Assembly (NCBI GenBank): GCA_029253585.1
Contig: JAQWZF010000004.1
Span: 1-64,000, forward strand
Origin: Gammaproteobacteria bacterium
GTDB lineage: Bacteria; Pseudomonadota; Gammaproteobacteria; Pseudomonadales; Pseudohongiellaceae
Reading direction: 5' to 3'
DNA: 64,000 bases
Made by a program: the position numbers and the translations under genes. Positions 51,114 through 61,189 of this stretch are shown here, in pieces. Within the stretch, counting starts at the first letter, position 1. Each line of letters opens with the position of its first letter. The notes under the pieces are model-generated. The model worked only from the letters and a program-made list of their open reading frames with translations, had not been told where the DNA came from and searched no databases.

Positions 51114-52402
51114 TCTTCGTTCTCTTTTGGTTCATCGCTTTCCGCTCGCCACATCTTCACCGTGCGGATCACATTGTCTTGCACTTGCACGATTTCAGCA
51201 AAATGGCCCTCTAGTCTGATTCCCACACAGGAGTCGGGGATCGATTGCAGCATCTCAGTAAGTAATCCATTCAGTGTCTTGGCGCCAGAGGCATCAAGAT
51301 CCCAAGAGAGAACTCGATTTATATCTCTTACGCTGGTGGAGCCATCGATGAGAAAGCTGCCATCTTGCTGCTCATGAAAATCCTTGCTGCTGTCGGCAAG
51401 GTCAGTAGTGAATTCCCCAACTATCTCTTCGAGTATGTCCTCGAGTGTAACCAGTCCCTTAATCGCACCATACTCATCCACTACGACCGCCATGCGTAAT
51501 TTCTTTGTCTGAAATTTTGATAGCTGTATGTGCAGCGGCGTACTTTCCGGAATGTAATAGGGCTCGATTGTCTCGCGCAGGATCGCTGCTTTGTTGACGG
51601 TTTCCAGTCTGATCAGCTTGCCTACACTGCGCAGATGGAGAATGCCGATAAGGTTGTCCATCTCCTTCTTATAGACCGGCATGCGGGTATGTTGACTGCT
51701 GCCGATCAGGCTCAGTATTTCATCGATGTCGTCTTCAATGTCGATCCCGAGTATCTCGTTTCGAGGAACGAGAATATCGTTTACTGTAACGTGTTCCAGG
51801 TCGAGAATATTAAGCAGCATGCCCTGTCTGCGTCGCGGCAGTCTTTCTCCCGACTCGTAAACCACCGTGCGTAATTCTTCGGCGGATAGTTGCTGGTGAC
51901 TGTCGTCGGATTCTGAATTGAATCCCAGTACTCGAACCAAGGCATTCGAAACAACATTGACCATCCACACCACAGGGTAAAGAATCTTCAGCAGCAGGGT
52001 AAGAATTAGACTAGAGGGGTAGGCTATTTTTTCTGGATACAGAGCGGCAATTGTTTTTGGGGTCACTTCGGCGAAGATTAATACAACGAGTGTTAGGATT
52101 ACAGCAGTTATCAGAGGCGATGGTTCGCCGAATATCTGAATCGCTATTGTCGTCGCGATCGATGCGGCGAGAAAATTGACGAAGTTGTTGCCGATTAGAA
52201 TAACCCCGATCAATTTGTCCGGGGTTTCCAATAGCTTGCTCGCGCGACTGGCACCAGCGTGATCATTTCGGGCAAGGTGCTTTAGCCTGTAGCGGTTCAG
52301 GCTCATCATCCCTGTTTCAGAGCTAGAGAAATAGGCGGAGGCCACGATCAGTAGTCCAAAGGACACTAGCAGCATGGTTAGGCTGGGTTCGTCGCTACTC
52401 AT
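51110..52402 (-). CDS. CorC/HlyC family CNNM-domain membrane protein
   Basis: 430 residues. The N-terminal DUF21/CNNM membrane domain reads SAYFSSSETGMMSLNRYRLK and LIGVILIGNNFVNFLAASIA. It is followed by a CBS pair (VPRNEILGIDIEDDIDEILS; VVDEYGAIKGLVTLEDILEE) and a C-terminal CorC_HlyC domain (DGSFLIDGSTSVRDINRVL). The family is linked to magnesium or divalent-cation efflux. In Pseudomonas and relatives the gene lies beside ypjD and ffh, as here. Confidence 0.92.
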   Translation of the reverse strand: MSSDEPSLTMLLVSFGLLIVASAYFSSSETGMMSLNRYRLKHLARNDHAGASRASKLLETPDKLIGVILIGNNFVNFLAASIATTIAIQIFGEPSPLITAVILTLVVLIFAEVTPKTIAALYPEKIAYPSSLILTLLLKILYPVVWMVNVVSNALVRVLGFNSESDDSHQQLSAEELRTVVYESGERLPRRRQGMLLNILDLEHVTVNDILVPRNEILGIDIEDDIDEILSLIGSSQHTRMPVYKKEMDNLIGILHLRSVGKLIRLETVNKAAILRETIEPYYIPESTPLHIQLSKFQTKKLRMAVVVDEYGAIKGLVTLEDILEEIVGEFTTDLADSSKDFHEQQDGSFLIDGSTSVRDINRVLSWDLDASGAKTLNGLLTEMLQSIPDSCVGIRLEGHFAEIVQVQDNVIRTVKMWRAESDEPKENED

Positions 52403-52463
52403 CTAATGTCTGTCTCTTGCGGAGGATAGGGGGCCATGACTAGGGCTGAGCTAAGATGGACTA

Positions 52464-53261
52464 TCAACTTATTATAAATTCCAGTGCAAACTTTACGCCG
52501 TAGAACCCAATTATGAGCAGGGCGAAACCAGCCAGGGTTCCGCGGATTGCGGTCTGGCCTCTCCAACCGAGTTGATGCCGGCCCCAAAGCAAAACGGCGA
52601 ATACGACCCAGGATAATAGAGAAAACACGGTCTTGTGTATAACTCCGTCGATCCCCCAAATATTGTCGAAGAATAGGAATGCAGTGGCAATAGCTAGTGT
52701 AAGTAAGATCTGCCCCACCCAAACTAATTCGAAGAGGAAGGCTTCCATGTCTTGTAGCGAAGGCAATTTGCGAATTAATCCACCGGCATGGCCATGCTTG
52801 AGCTGATGGTTCTGGTAAGCCAGAAAGCTGGCTTGCAGTGCGGCGATGCTAATAAAGCTATAGGCTAAAATCGAAATGAGGACATGACTGGCCAAACCCA
52901 GGCTCATACTTGTCGGCGGATATTCGCTGCGAATCGCCAGGGAGGCGATGATGCTAAGCATGGCCAGAGGAAACAGGGCCAGGAAAAGAATCTCCAGCGG
53001 CTTGCGCAGGCTGCTAATGAGAACGACTAGCGAGATCGACAGGGTGATCAGGGTGCTGATTTCGAAGAGACCGAAATGAAAGCCGTCTGCGCTCTGAATG
53101 ACGCCGTAGGCGCTGATTGCATGGGTCAGTACGGCGAGGCCGCCAAAAAGGAAGACGAGTTTTCGTGTGTCTTTGTTCGAGGCAAAGTTCATGCCTTGAA
53201 AGACTGAGCCCATCAGGTAGAAGAAGACAGCTAATAGTCCGGATATTACGGTAACTTGCAT
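52464..53261 (-). CDS. ypjD: YpjD/CcsA-like inner-membrane protein
   Basis: 265 residues with eight or so transmembrane helices. SLGLASHVLISILAYSFISI, FISIAALQASFLAYQNHQLK, and AVLLWGRHQLGWRGQTAIRG match the cytochrome c assembly (CcsA/CcmC-like) domain of E. coli YpjD. It lacks the W-rich haem motif of true CcmC. Function unknown. Divergent from ffh, adjacent to the CorC-like gene; conserved placement. Confidence 0.9.
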   Translation of the reverse strand: MQVTVISGLLAVFFYLMGSVFQGMNFASNKDTRKLVFLFGGLAVLTHAISAYGVIQSADGFHFGLFEISTLITLSISLVVLISSLRKPLEILFLALFPLAMLSIIASLAIRSEYPPTSMSLGLASHVLISILAYSFISIAALQASFLAYQNHQLKHGHAGGLIRKLPSLQDMEAFLFELVWVGQILLTLAIATAFLFFDNIWGIDGVIHKTVFSLLSWVVFAVLLWGRHQLGWRGQTAIRGTLAGFALLIIGFYGVKFALEFIIS

Positions 53262-53380
53262 GATGATTTATAGCTGGAGCGCGGCCAGAGACGCTTTGTG
53301 CGGGTTAATAAACTCAGTAAGAAAGTGTCGCACATGTATACTAGCGGTTGAAGTTCTTTTTTAAAGCGTTCTGGATTCGC

Positions 53381-53386
53381 TATAAT
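53381..53386 (+). promoter_or_regulatory. Probable -10 box for ffh
   Basis: A perfect TATAAT 44 bases before the GTG of ffh. The expected -35 position has only the weak TTTTTA at 17 bases spacing. Confidence 0.5.
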
Positions 53387-53429
53387 GCGGAGCGTGTCCA
53401 TTAATAACCAAGTCAGGTGGTAGCCCACA

Positions 53430-54821
53430 GTGTTCGACAACCTTACAGATAGACTCTCCGGTACCTTTAGAAAACTTACGGGCAAGGCAAACCTTACCGA
53501 AGCCAATATTCAAGATGCCCTGCGCGAAGTGCGGCGTGCTCTGCTGGAGGCGGATGTAGCCCTATCTGTGGTTAAAGATTTCATCGATAGGGTGAGTCAG
53601 CGAGCCGTAGGGCAGGAAGTATCCAAGAGCCTGACCCCCGGACAGGCGTTTATCAAGATAGTGCAGGCGGAGCTCGAGTCCATTATGGGTTCTGCCAACG
53701 CCGAACTGGATCTAAAGGCGACACCACCTGCGATCGTACTAATGGCTGGCCTGCAGGGTGCGGGCAAGACCACAACGGCGGCCAAACTCGCGCGCTGGCT
53801 GAAGAGCGACGAAAAGAAATCGGTAATGGTAGTTAGTGCCGATGTCTACCGTCCAGCAGCCATTCAGCAGCTGCAGACCCTTGCAGCAGAGGTGGGTGTA
53901 GAGTTTTTCGCAAGTGATAGCAGTCAGTCGCCAAGCGCGATCGCCGCTGCCGCGCTGGCGGAGGCAAAACGCAAATTTATCGATGTATTGATAGTAGATA
54001 CAGCGGGCAGACTCGCTATCGATGAGCAGATGATGGGTGAAATCCAGCAACTGCATAGCCAGCTGAATCCGGTTGAAACCCTGTTTGTCGTCGATGCAAT
54101 GACCGGCCAGGATGCGGCCAATACTGCCAAGGCGTTTAATGATGCACTGCCACTAAGCGGTGTAGTCCTCACCAAGGCGGATGGCGATGCCAGGGGCGGT
54201 GCCGCATTGTCGGTCCGGCATATTACCGGCAAGCCAATCAAATTTATCGGCATAGGTGAGAAGATGGACGCGCTCGAGCCATTCTTCCCCGACCGAATCG
54301 CTTCCAGAATCCTCGGCATGGGCGATATGCTCTCGCTTATCGAAGAAGCGGAGAAGAAAGTCGACAAGGTCAAGGCGGAAAAGCTCGCGCGCAAGATTAA
54401 GAAGGGCAAGGGCTTCGATCTTGAAGATTTTAAAGATCAGCTTGGGCAGATGGCGAGTATGGGTGGCGTAGCCAGTATCATGGATAAGATGCCTGGCATG
54501 GGCGCGCTGCCGCCGGGAGCCGCGAAGATGGTGGATGACTCCAAGTTTCGGCAGATGGAGGCGATCATCAATTCGATGACGCCGCGGGAGCGCAGTAATC
54601 CGGATGTGCTAAATGGATCGAGAAAAAGACGTATTACGGTTGGCTCAGGAACCCAGATTCAGGACCTGAATCGACTGCTGAAGCAGCATAAGCAGATGCA
54701 GAAGATGATGAAGAAGATGAAGGGCGGCAATATGGCCAATATGATGCGTGGTCTCGGTGGCATGCAGGGACAAGGAGGAGGCGGCGGCTTCCCCGGTGGG
54801 CCGGGTCAGTTCCCGCGCTAA
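53430..54821 (+). CDS. ffh: Signal recognition particle protein Ffh (SRP54)
   Basis: 463 residues. The N domain starts MFDNLTDRLSGTFRKLTGKA. The GTPase domain has MAGLQGAGKTTTAAKLARWL, VSADVYRPAAIQQL, DTAGRL and VLTKADGDARGGAALSVRHI. The M domain has IDKMPGMGALP-like sequence, QMEAIINSMTPRERSNPDVL, GSRKRRITVGSGTQIQDLNR and a Met/Gly-rich tail. It delivers nascent membrane proteins to the FtsY receptor. Start is a GTG with AGGTGG nine bases upstream. Confidence 0.98.
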   Translation: MFDNLTDRLSGTFRKLTGKANLTEANIQDALREVRRALLEADVALSVVKDFIDRVSQRAVGQEVSKSLTPGQAFIKIVQAELESIMGSANAELDLKATPPAIVLMAGLQGAGKTTTAAKLARWLKSDEKKSVMVVSADVYRPAAIQQLQTLAAEVGVEFFASDSSQSPSAIAAAALAEAKRKFIDVLIVDTAGRLAIDEQMMGEIQQLHSQLNPVETLFVVDAMTGQDAANTAKAFNDALPLSGVVLTKADGDARGGAALSVRHITGKPIKFIGIGEKMDALEPFFPDRIASRILGMGDMLSLIEEAEKKVDKVKAEKLARKIKKGKGFDLEDFKDQLGQMASMGGVASIMDKMPGMGALPPGAAKMVDDSKFRQMEAIINSMTPRERSNPDVLNGSRKRRITVGSGTQIQDLNRLLKQHKQMQKMMKKMKGGNMANMMRGLGGMQGQGGGGGFPGGPGQFPR

Positions 54822-55026
54822 TGACCCGCTAGATGGCGACGCGCTAGGCTCTGCATTCCTGGCGCCAAATTCGCTGTCCAAGCCCCGAAAATACTGTGCT
54901 TCAGTGCTTCCAATCGCATCTCAATTAACATAGAATACCGGCCTTTTTACCCGAGCACGTCAGTTTTAGGGGCAGATCAGCCCGAGCTCGCGTAACTCCT
55001 ACACTTTAGAATGACAGGAAATACTT

Positions 55027-55287
55027 ATGGTCACGATTCGATTGTCTCGTGGTGGCGCTAAGAAACGGCCCTTTTATCACATCACAGTAAGTGACAGCCG
55101 CAATGCGCGTGATGGGCGTTTTATTGAGCGGATTGGCTTTTTTAATCCTCGTGCAAAAGGTCAGGAAGAGCGTTTGCGTCTTGATCGCGACCGCATGGAT
55201 TATTGGAAGTCACAGGGCGCACAGCTTAGCCCTCGCGTTTCGACTCTAGCGAACACTGCTGTAGAGACTGCAACTACAGAGGCGTGA
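55027..55287 (+). CDS. rpsP: 30S ribosomal protein bS16
   Basis: 86 residues, [39 protein letters not shown], complete. First gene of the rpsP-rimM-trmD-rplS operon, preceded by a CAGGAA site. Ends 21 bases before rimM. Confidence 0.98.
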   Translation: MVTIRLSRGGAKKRPFYHITVSDSRNARDGRFIERIGFFNPRAKGQEERLRLDRDRMDYWKSQGAQLSPRVSTLANTAVETATTEA

Positions 55288-55308
55288 TCTTGTTATCGCG
55301 TTGTCTGG

Positions 55309-55854
55309 GTGTTGAATAGGCTCGAAGCGGAAGGTAAATGGGTAGTGCTTGGCGAAGTTGGCCGTGTGCATGGCCTTAAGGGTTGGTTGAAACTAATTTC
55401 TTTTACCTCGCCAATTGAAAATATACTCGACTATTCGCGTTTTCATGTGGTTCTCGGGGGTAGGGCGCTGGAATTGGAACTGGACGATCACAATCGTCAG
55501 AACAAGGCTCTGCTGGTCCATTTTAAGGGTTACGATGACCCGGAAACTGCCAGACTGCTGACCGGCACAGAACTCGCTATAGCCAATGAGAATTTACAGC
55601 AGCTCGTTAGTGGTGAGTTTTACTGGCACCAGCTAGAAGGTCTGAAGGTAATTAATCAGCACGATCAGTTATTCGGTCGGGTTAGTCACTTACTAGAGAC
55701 CGGAGCCAATGACGTATTGGTTATAAAGGCAGACAGCGAAAGCATCGATGACCGGGAACGATTAATTCCCTATCTGAAGGATTTGGTGATATGCGAGATA
55801 GACCTCGAAAACGAGACTATACGAGTAGATTGGGAAGCAGAATATCTGGATTGA
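55309..55854 (+). CDS. rimM: Ribosome maturation factor RimM
   Basis: 181 residues. WVVLGEVGRVHGLKGWLKLI opens the RimM domain, and SGEFYWHQLEGLKVINQHDQ, LLETGANDVLVI and LIPYLKDLVICEID form the PRC-barrel. It helps assemble the 30S head with bS16/uS19. The GTG at 55309 gives the longest sensible frame; no strong ribosome site decides it, and translation coupled to rpsP is likely. Confidence 0.95.
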   Translation: MLNRLEAEGKWVVLGEVGRVHGLKGWLKLISFTSPIENILDYSRFHVVLGGRALELELDDHNRQNKALLVHFKGYDDPETARLLTGTELAIANENLQQLVSGEFYWHQLEGLKVINQHDQLFGRVSHLLETGANDVLVIKADSESIDDRERLIPYLKDLVICEIDLENETIRVDWEAEYLD

Positions 55855-55912
55855 GTGCGATTAGGCCATTGAGCTGAACTCTTGCTCGCCAAGGGTGACG
55901 GAGAGATAAGCG

Positions 55913-56683
55913 ATGCAGCTTGGAATAGTCACTTTGTTCCCTGAAATGTTTGCAGCCGTAACGGATTACGGTATCAGTGGCAGGGCGGTGCGCGCCGGAT
56001 TAATGAACCTTGAGTTCTTTAACCCTCGCGACTTCACCACTGACAGGCATCGCACTGTGGATGACAAGCCATTTGGTGGCGGTCCGGGGATGCTGATGAA
56101 GACCGAACCGCTAGTGGCATCGATTGCAGCGGCCAGGCAGGCAGTCAGGCATAAGGATTCCGCCTCGGACAAGACCAGGGTGATTTATCTGTCACCACAG
56201 GGTAAGACCCTGAAGCAGGATTCGATATTTGAGCTTGCGCAGCTGCAGAGCATGGTTCTGCTATGCGGTCGCTATCAAGGCATAGACAACCGCCTTGTTG
56301 AGAGCGAGATCGATGAAGAGTGGTCGTTGGGTGATTTCGTTATCAGCGGCGGTGAGTTGGCAGCGATGACATTGATCGATGCTATGACGAGATTTCAGCC
56401 TGGGGCTTTGGGTGATGAAGGCTCGGCACAGGAAGACAGTTTTACAGACGGCTTGCTGCACAGCCCCGAGTACACCCGACCACAGAGCATAGATGGTAAG
56501 GATGTCCCGAAAGTGTTGCTCAGTGGTGATCACGAAGCGATTAGGAAGTGGCGTCTAAAACAGAGTTTAGGGGCAACCTGGTTGAAGAGACCAGACCTGC
56601 TGAAAGATAGAGAGTTGCAGCAGGAACAAAAAGAATTACTCGAGCAGTTCAAGCAAGAATATGCGCATTATCACGCGCTGTAG
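55913..56683 (+). CDS. trmD: tRNA (guanine37-N1)-methyltransferase TrmD
   Basis: 256 residues. It methylates G37 of tRNAs with SAM, preventing frameshifts. The N-terminus is [13 protein letters not shown]. The knot region has [33 protein letters not shown] and [20 protein letters not shown], and the C-terminal domain has [11 protein letters not shown] and [18 protein letters not shown]. Catalytic Asp and Arg segments are intact. GGAGAG site. Confidence 0.98.
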   Translation: MQLGIVTLFPEMFAAVTDYGISGRAVRAGLMNLEFFNPRDFTTDRHRTVDDKPFGGGPGMLMKTEPLVASIAAARQAVRHKDSASDKTRVIYLSPQGKTLKQDSIFELAQLQSMVLLCGRYQGIDNRLVESEIDEEWSLGDFVISGGELAAMTLIDAMTRFQPGALGDEGSAQEDSFTDGLLHSPEYTRPQSIDGKDVPKVLLSGDHEAIRKWRLKQSLGATWLKRPDLLKDRELQQEQKELLEQFKQEYAHYHAL

Positions 56684-56763
56684 CATGAGCTGATTAATAC
56701 GGTTGTTAGATTTACTAAGAATTTGGCCGCGGCCAAGCGCTACAAGAGTTCAGGAGCAAGACG

Positions 56764-57129
56764 ATGAGTAAGAATAAAATCATCCAGCAGATAGAAAACG
56801 AGCAGATGATCAAGGAACTTCCGGATTTTGGTCCTGGCGATACTGTTGTCGTGCAGGTAAAAATTCAGGAAGGCGACAGAGAGCGTTTACAGGCTTTCGA
56901 AGGCGTTGTAATTGCGCGTCGCAGCCGTGGCTCGAATTCCTCTTTCACTGTTAGAAAAATTTCTCACGGTGTCGGTGTTGAGCGGGTATTTCAGATCTAT
57001 AGCCCCGTCGTTGATAGCGTTACCGTCAAGCGTCGCGGTGCGGTGCGTCAAGCCAAGCTTTACTACTTGCGCGAGTTGACCGGTCGAGCAGCAAGAATCA
57101 CCGAGAAGCTGGAAAAGAAAACGAGCTAG
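56764..57129 (+). CDS. rplS: 50S ribosomal protein bL19
   Basis: 121 residues, [58 protein letters not shown], complete. Last gene of its operon, followed by a terminator hairpin at 57184. Confidence 0.98.
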   Translation: MSKNKIIQQIENEQMIKELPDFGPGDTVVVQVKIQEGDRERLQAFEGVVIARRSRGSNSSFTVRKISHGVGVERVFQIYSPVVDSVTVKRRGAVRQAKLYYLRELTGRAARITEKLEKKTS

Positions 57130-57183
57130 AGAATCTTGTTTGCTGCCCAGTGATAAGCTTGGGCGATGCCATCAATTTCTTAG

Positions 57184-57220
57184 AATGGGGAGTCTGCATG
57201 CAGTCTTCCCATTTTCGTTT
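57184..57220 (+). terminator. Terminator of the rpsP-rplS operon
   Basis: AATGGGGAG (57184-57192) pairs with CTTCCCATT (57205-57213) with one G-T pair. The loop contains the self-complementary CTGCATGCAG, and TTTTCGTTT follows. 55 bases past the rplS stop. Confidence 0.8.
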
Positions 57221-57253
57221 CTGCCGATAGCCCTTTATGGACCCTTATATACG

Positions 57254-57293
57254 AATAGAGGCAAATAGAGGCAAATAGAGGCGAATAGAGGCG
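57254..57293. repeat. Four tandem 10-base units
   Basis: AATAGAGGCA twice, then AATAGAGGCG twice, in the gap between rplS and dsbC. Apart from this repeat, the terminator before it and the promoter after it, the 332-base gap shows nothing else. Confidence 0.85.
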
Positions 57294-57357
57294 GATAAAC
57301 AGTTATCCAAGGATAGTCGGGGGTAGCGAACTGATATTCACACTGGCATGGTCTGGT

Positions 57358-57386
57358 TTGAGCAGTCCATTAGTAAGTGCTATAAA
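57358..57386 (+). promoter_or_regulatory. Sigma-70 promoter for dsbC
   Basis: TTGAGC (57358-57363) and TATAAA (57381-57386) are 17 bases apart, about 76 bases before the dsbC ATG. Confidence 0.65.
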
Positions 57387-57461
57387 CAGTCGAAACTAGT
57401 ATTCTTAACACTTAGTCAATAAATTCAGACTTTATAGGCAATTTTAGCAAGGAGACACACC

Positions 57462-58214
57462 ATGACATTCACTCTGAAACGAGTTTTAGCCATGTTCGGA
57501 CTGGTAGCCATTTTGGTTGCTGTCTCCGCGTCTCAGGCACAGAACCGTGATCAATCACTGCGCGGTAAGCTGGCTCTAGCTATCGAGGTGGCTTCGCAGA
57601 ATCAGCTAGAGATCGTAAGCGTAAAGGCCACGGCACTGTCCACTATCTATGAAGTCCAGCTGAACACGGGTGAGATTCTCTATGCCGATATTTCAGGCGA
57701 CTATCTCTTCGCCGGTGATATGTATAGAACCAGCGATACAGGCTTGATAAATCTTTCCACGGGTCAGCGGCAGGAGAGAAGCCTGGCAAAAGTCGCTGCT
57801 ATTCCTGCTGAGGAGATGATTATCTTCACTCCAGAGGAGATCAAGGCCTCTATTGCCGTATTCACAGATGTTGACTGCACTTACTGTCGTAAGCTGCACG
57901 GAGAGCTCGATGACCTGATGGCGAAAGGCATTGAGGTTCGCTACATGGCCTACCCTCGCGGGGGCGCAGATGCTACCTCATTCGAGAAGATGGTTTCCGT
58001 GTGGTGCTCCGATGACCGTAAGAAGGCGCTGACTCAGGCCAAGAATGGCCAGAACCTGCCCGCAGCGGACTGCAATACGCCTATTATGGAACACTATGCG
58101 CTAGGCAACGAGCTAGGTATATCTGGCACACCCGCCCTGATATTTCCTGATGGCCGAGTTATTCCTGGTTATTTGGATTCCGACCGTCTGGCGGCAATGC
58201 TCAAGATCGATTAG
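57462..58214 (+). CDS. dsbC: Periplasmic disulfide isomerase, DsbC family
   Basis: 250 residues: signal peptide MTFTLKRVLAMFGLVAILVA up to SQAQ, an N-terminal dimerisation domain, and a thioredoxin domain with the active site DCTYCRK (Cys139, Cys142; E. coli CGYC). SGTPALIFPDGRVIPGY holds the cis-Pro loop. It reshuffles wrong disulfides in the periplasm and is kept reduced by DsbD. Strong AAGGAGA site. As in Pseudomonas it precedes hom and thrC. Confidence 0.93.
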   Translation: MTFTLKRVLAMFGLVAILVAVSASQAQNRDQSLRGKLALAIEVASQNQLEIVSVKATALSTIYEVQLNTGEILYADISGDYLFAGDMYRTSDTGLINLSTGQRQERSLAKVAAIPAEEMIIFTPEEIKASIAVFTDVDCTYCRKLHGELDDLMAKGIEVRYMAYPRGGADATSFEKMVSVWCSDDRKKALTQAKNGQNLPAADCNTPIMEHYALGNELGISGTPALIFPDGRVIPGYLDSDRLAAMLKID

Positions 58215-58382
58215 CTATCTCTTGGCTGTCTTTTAGCTGTCTCTTAGCGCAGCGCGTAGCTAAAGCTTCAGCCTCCCAGTTTATCCCTTTCATTGAGATC
58301 GGCCTCCTGTGCAGGATTGCTGGGTTTATTCAATGTTTCCAGTATAATTCGGCGCTTATATTAAATAAGTCTGGGGCCTTTT

Positions 58383-59714
58383 GTGAATTCTGAATCAGCC
58401 AATAGTATCAACCGTCAAACCATAAAGATTGGCATCTGCGGTTTCGGCACTGTGGGTGGCGGCAGCTACAATCTATTGCAAAACGCCGGTGATGAAATTT
58501 CGCGCCGTGTTGGCTGCTCCATCGATGTTGTTAGAATCGCGTCTCGCAGCCTTAAGCTTGAAGACATCGATACCACGGCGGGCATCAGCAATGATCCTTT
58601 CGACGTGGTCAACGATCCCGACGTGGATATCGTTATAGAGACCATAGGTGGTTTCGACCCCGCCTTCGAGGTGGTGCGTCAGGCCCTGGCGAATGGAAAA
58701 CATGTGGTAACTGCTAACAAGGCGCTTATTGCGGAGCAAGGCAATGAGCTATTTGCCGTAGCCGAAGAAAATTCCGTGACGCTGGCTTTCGAGAGTAGTG
58801 TGGCAGGCGGTATCCCAATTATTAAGGCGCTGCGCGAGGGTTTGGCGGCGAATAAGATCGATTGGTTGGCAGGGATCATTAACGGCACCGGGAATTTTAT
58901 TCTCACCGAGATGGCGGAGAAGCAGCGTCAGTTCGCAGACGTATTGATAGAAGCCCAGGAGTTGGGCTATGCCGAAGCCGATCCGACTTTCGATGTGGAA
59001 GGAATCGATGCTGCACACAAATTGACTATCATGGCCTCAATTGCATTTGGCATACCGCTGCAGTTCGACAAGACCTACACCGAAGGGATTAGTCGTATCA
59101 CGCCAGAGGATATTGGCTTTGCCAAACAGCTTGGTTATCGGGTTAAACATTTAGGCATCGCGCGCCGCTGCTCAAAGGGAGTCGAGATGCGTGTTCATCC
59201 CACTTTGATCCCACGCAAGCGCCTGTTGGCTCGCGTTGATGGAGTGGGTAATGCAGTTCTCGTCCATGGTCATGCGGTGGGCTCTACGTTATATAATGGC
59301 CCCGGTGCTGGCGCGGACGCCACGGCGTCTTCAGTCATTGCCGACGTAATCGATATCGCAAGGCAGAAGCTGGCAGCTCTGTCCCAGTCGCTACTTCCTG
59401 CTCTGGGATATCTGTCCATGCACGATGACCTGGCTGTGTTGCCAATCGAAGAGGTCGAAACTGAGTACTACCTGCGCATTCCGGTTAACGATGTCGTTGG
59501 TGTCATGGCGAAAATTTCCAGCATTCTACAAGATTTTGATATCAGCATAGAGGCGGTAATTCAAAAAGAACTGGACAGTAAGACAGTGCCAATTGTCATT
59601 CTTACGCACAGGGCGCTCGAGTCTAAATTAAATTCTGCGATCGCTGCGATTGAGGCATTGAGTGATGTGAGTGGCGAAATTATGCGAATCAGGGTCGAAA
59701 CATTTGATGACTAG
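58383..59714 (+). CDS. hom: Homoserine dehydrogenase
   Basis: 443 residues from a GTG. The NAD(P)-binding segment is GICGFGTVGGGSYNLL, the catalytic domain has FESSVAGGIPIIKALREGLA, INGTGNFILTEM and YAEADPTFDVEGIDAAHKLT, and the C-terminal ACT domain reads YLRIPVNDVVGVMAKISSIL. It reduces aspartate semialdehyde to homoserine; the ACT domain allows threonine feedback. Followed by thrC after 78 bases. Confidence 0.96.
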   Translation: MNSESANSINRQTIKIGICGFGTVGGGSYNLLQNAGDEISRRVGCSIDVVRIASRSLKLEDIDTTAGISNDPFDVVNDPDVDIVIETIGGFDPAFEVVRQALANGKHVVTANKALIAEQGNELFAVAEENSVTLAFESSVAGGIPIIKALREGLAANKIDWLAGIINGTGNFILTEMAEKQRQFADVLIEAQELGYAEADPTFDVEGIDAAHKLTIMASIAFGIPLQFDKTYTEGISRITPEDIGFAKQLGYRVKHLGIARRCSKGVEMRVHPTLIPRKRLLARVDGVGNAVLVHGHAVGSTLYNGPGAGADATASSVIADVIDIARQKLAALSQSLLPALGYLSMHDDLAVLPIEEVETEYYLRIPVNDVVGVMAKISSILQDFDISIEAVIQKELDSKTVPIVILTHRALESKLNSAIAAIEALSDVSGEIMRIRVETFDD

Positions 59715-59792
59715 CGCAGCCGTGGCTATGCTTGGCAAAGATATCGCCAGGCCTGCTTCAAGCCTAGAACAGATGATAGAAGGGAAAGAGAT

Positions 59793-61187
59793 TTGAACTA
59801 TATAAGTACAAGAGGGGGTTGTAGCCCGCAAAGCTTTGAGCAGGTACTCCTCACCGGTCTGGCCCCCGATGGAGGCCTTTACGTACCTGCCGAATTGCCG
59901 CGTTTCTCTGAACAGGAGATCGCTTCATGGCAGGGACTTAGCTATCCAGACCTGGTGCTTAAAGTTATCGCTCCCTTTATTGGCGATGAAGTTCCAGCCG
60001 ATGCATTGCGCAAGATAGTCGAAGAAAGTTACGCAGAATTCGATCACCCCGACGTCGCTCCGTTGACCAAGCTCGCCGAGAACGACTACATGCTAGAGCT
60101 CTACCATGGTCCTACCCTCGCATTCAAAGATTTTGCACTGCAGGTTCTAGGCCGGCTGCTCGATTATGTGCTGATAAAGAATGATCAGCGTGTCGTGATT
60201 CTCGGAGCCACCTCTGGCGATACCGGTTCCGCCGCGCTGGAAGGCTGCAGGCATTCGGAGCAGGTCGACATCTTTATCCTTCATCCGCATCAGCGAGTCT
60301 CTGAGGTGCAGCGTCGACAGATGACGACTGTGGTCGGTGACAATGTATTTAATCTTGCGGTTGAGGGCAATTTCGATGATTGTCAGAGTATCGTTAAGGC
60401 CGCCTTTGCCGACCAGTCTTTTCTCCCCGATCAGACTCAGCTGGTTGCCGTGAATTCGATAAACTGGGCGCGGATTCTAATGCAGATCGTGTATTATTTT
60501 TCGGCGGCACTTAAATTGGGAGCTCCGGAGAAAGCCGTTTCCTTCTCGGTGCCAACCGGAAACTTCGGCGACATCTATGCGGGTTATCTTGCCAAGCGTC
60601 TAGGCCTGCCAATCAAACAGCTAGTCGTTGCTACGAATAGCAACGATATCCTGCATCGGTTTATTAACGGCAATGAATACTCTACAACCGATTTACATCC
60701 TACCTTTTCACCGAGCATGGATATTCTCGTCTCGAGTAATTTTGAGCGCTACCTGTTCGATCTGTTCGATAGAGACGCCGAGAAACTGTCCGATTTCATG
60801 TCGAAATTAGGCAAAGAGTCTATGCACATATCGGATGAAAAGTGGCGGCAGATGCGAGAATGTTTTGCCAGTGCCAGCGTCGACGATGCGCTTACCTGTG
60901 AAACAATCGCCAGTGTTTTTGCGGATACGGGTAAGCTTATCGATCCACACACTGCTGTGGGAATCAGAGCGGCGAGAGACTGTAATACCGATGCGTCGGT
61001 GCCTATGGTGACGCTATCTACCGCTCACCCTGCGAAATTCAGCGATGCTATTATGAAAGCCGGGCTAGATGCGCCGGAGCTTCCACCACACCTAACTGAC
61101 CTCTTTGAGAAGGAAGAACATTACAGCATTGTTTCGAACGATCTGACTGCGGTGACAGACTTCGTAAAAGAACGCTCTTATAATTGA
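59793..61187 (+). CDS. thrC: Threonine synthase
   Basis: 464 residues. NYISTRGG is the standard start, encoded from a TTG with AGGGA nine bases upstream. The PLP lysine is in HGPTLAFKDFALQVLGRLLD, and LGATSGDTGSAALEG binds the phosphate. It turns phosphohomoserine into threonine. It completes the hom-thrC threonine pair and overlaps the recJ frame region by its stop. Confidence 0.96.
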   Translation: MNYISTRGGCSPQSFEQVLLTGLAPDGGLYVPAELPRFSEQEIASWQGLSYPDLVLKVIAPFIGDEVPADALRKIVEESYAEFDHPDVAPLTKLAENDYMLELYHGPTLAFKDFALQVLGRLLDYVLIKNDQRVVILGATSGDTGSAALEGCRHSEQVDIFILHPHQRVSEVQRRQMTTVVGDNVFNLAVEGNFDDCQSIVKAAFADQSFLPDQTQLVAVNSINWARILMQIVYYFSAALKLGAPEKAVSFSVPTGNFGDIYAGYLAKRLGLPIKQLVVATNSNDILHRFINGNEYSTTDLHPTFSPSMDILVSSNFERYLFDLFDRDAEKLSDFMSKLGKESMHISDEKWRQMRECFASASVDDALTCETIASVFADTGKLIDPHTAVGIRAARDCNTDASVPMVTLSTAHPAKFSDAIMKAGLDAPELPPHLTDLFEKEEHYSIVSNDLTAVTDFVKERSYN

Positions 61188-61189
61188 AT

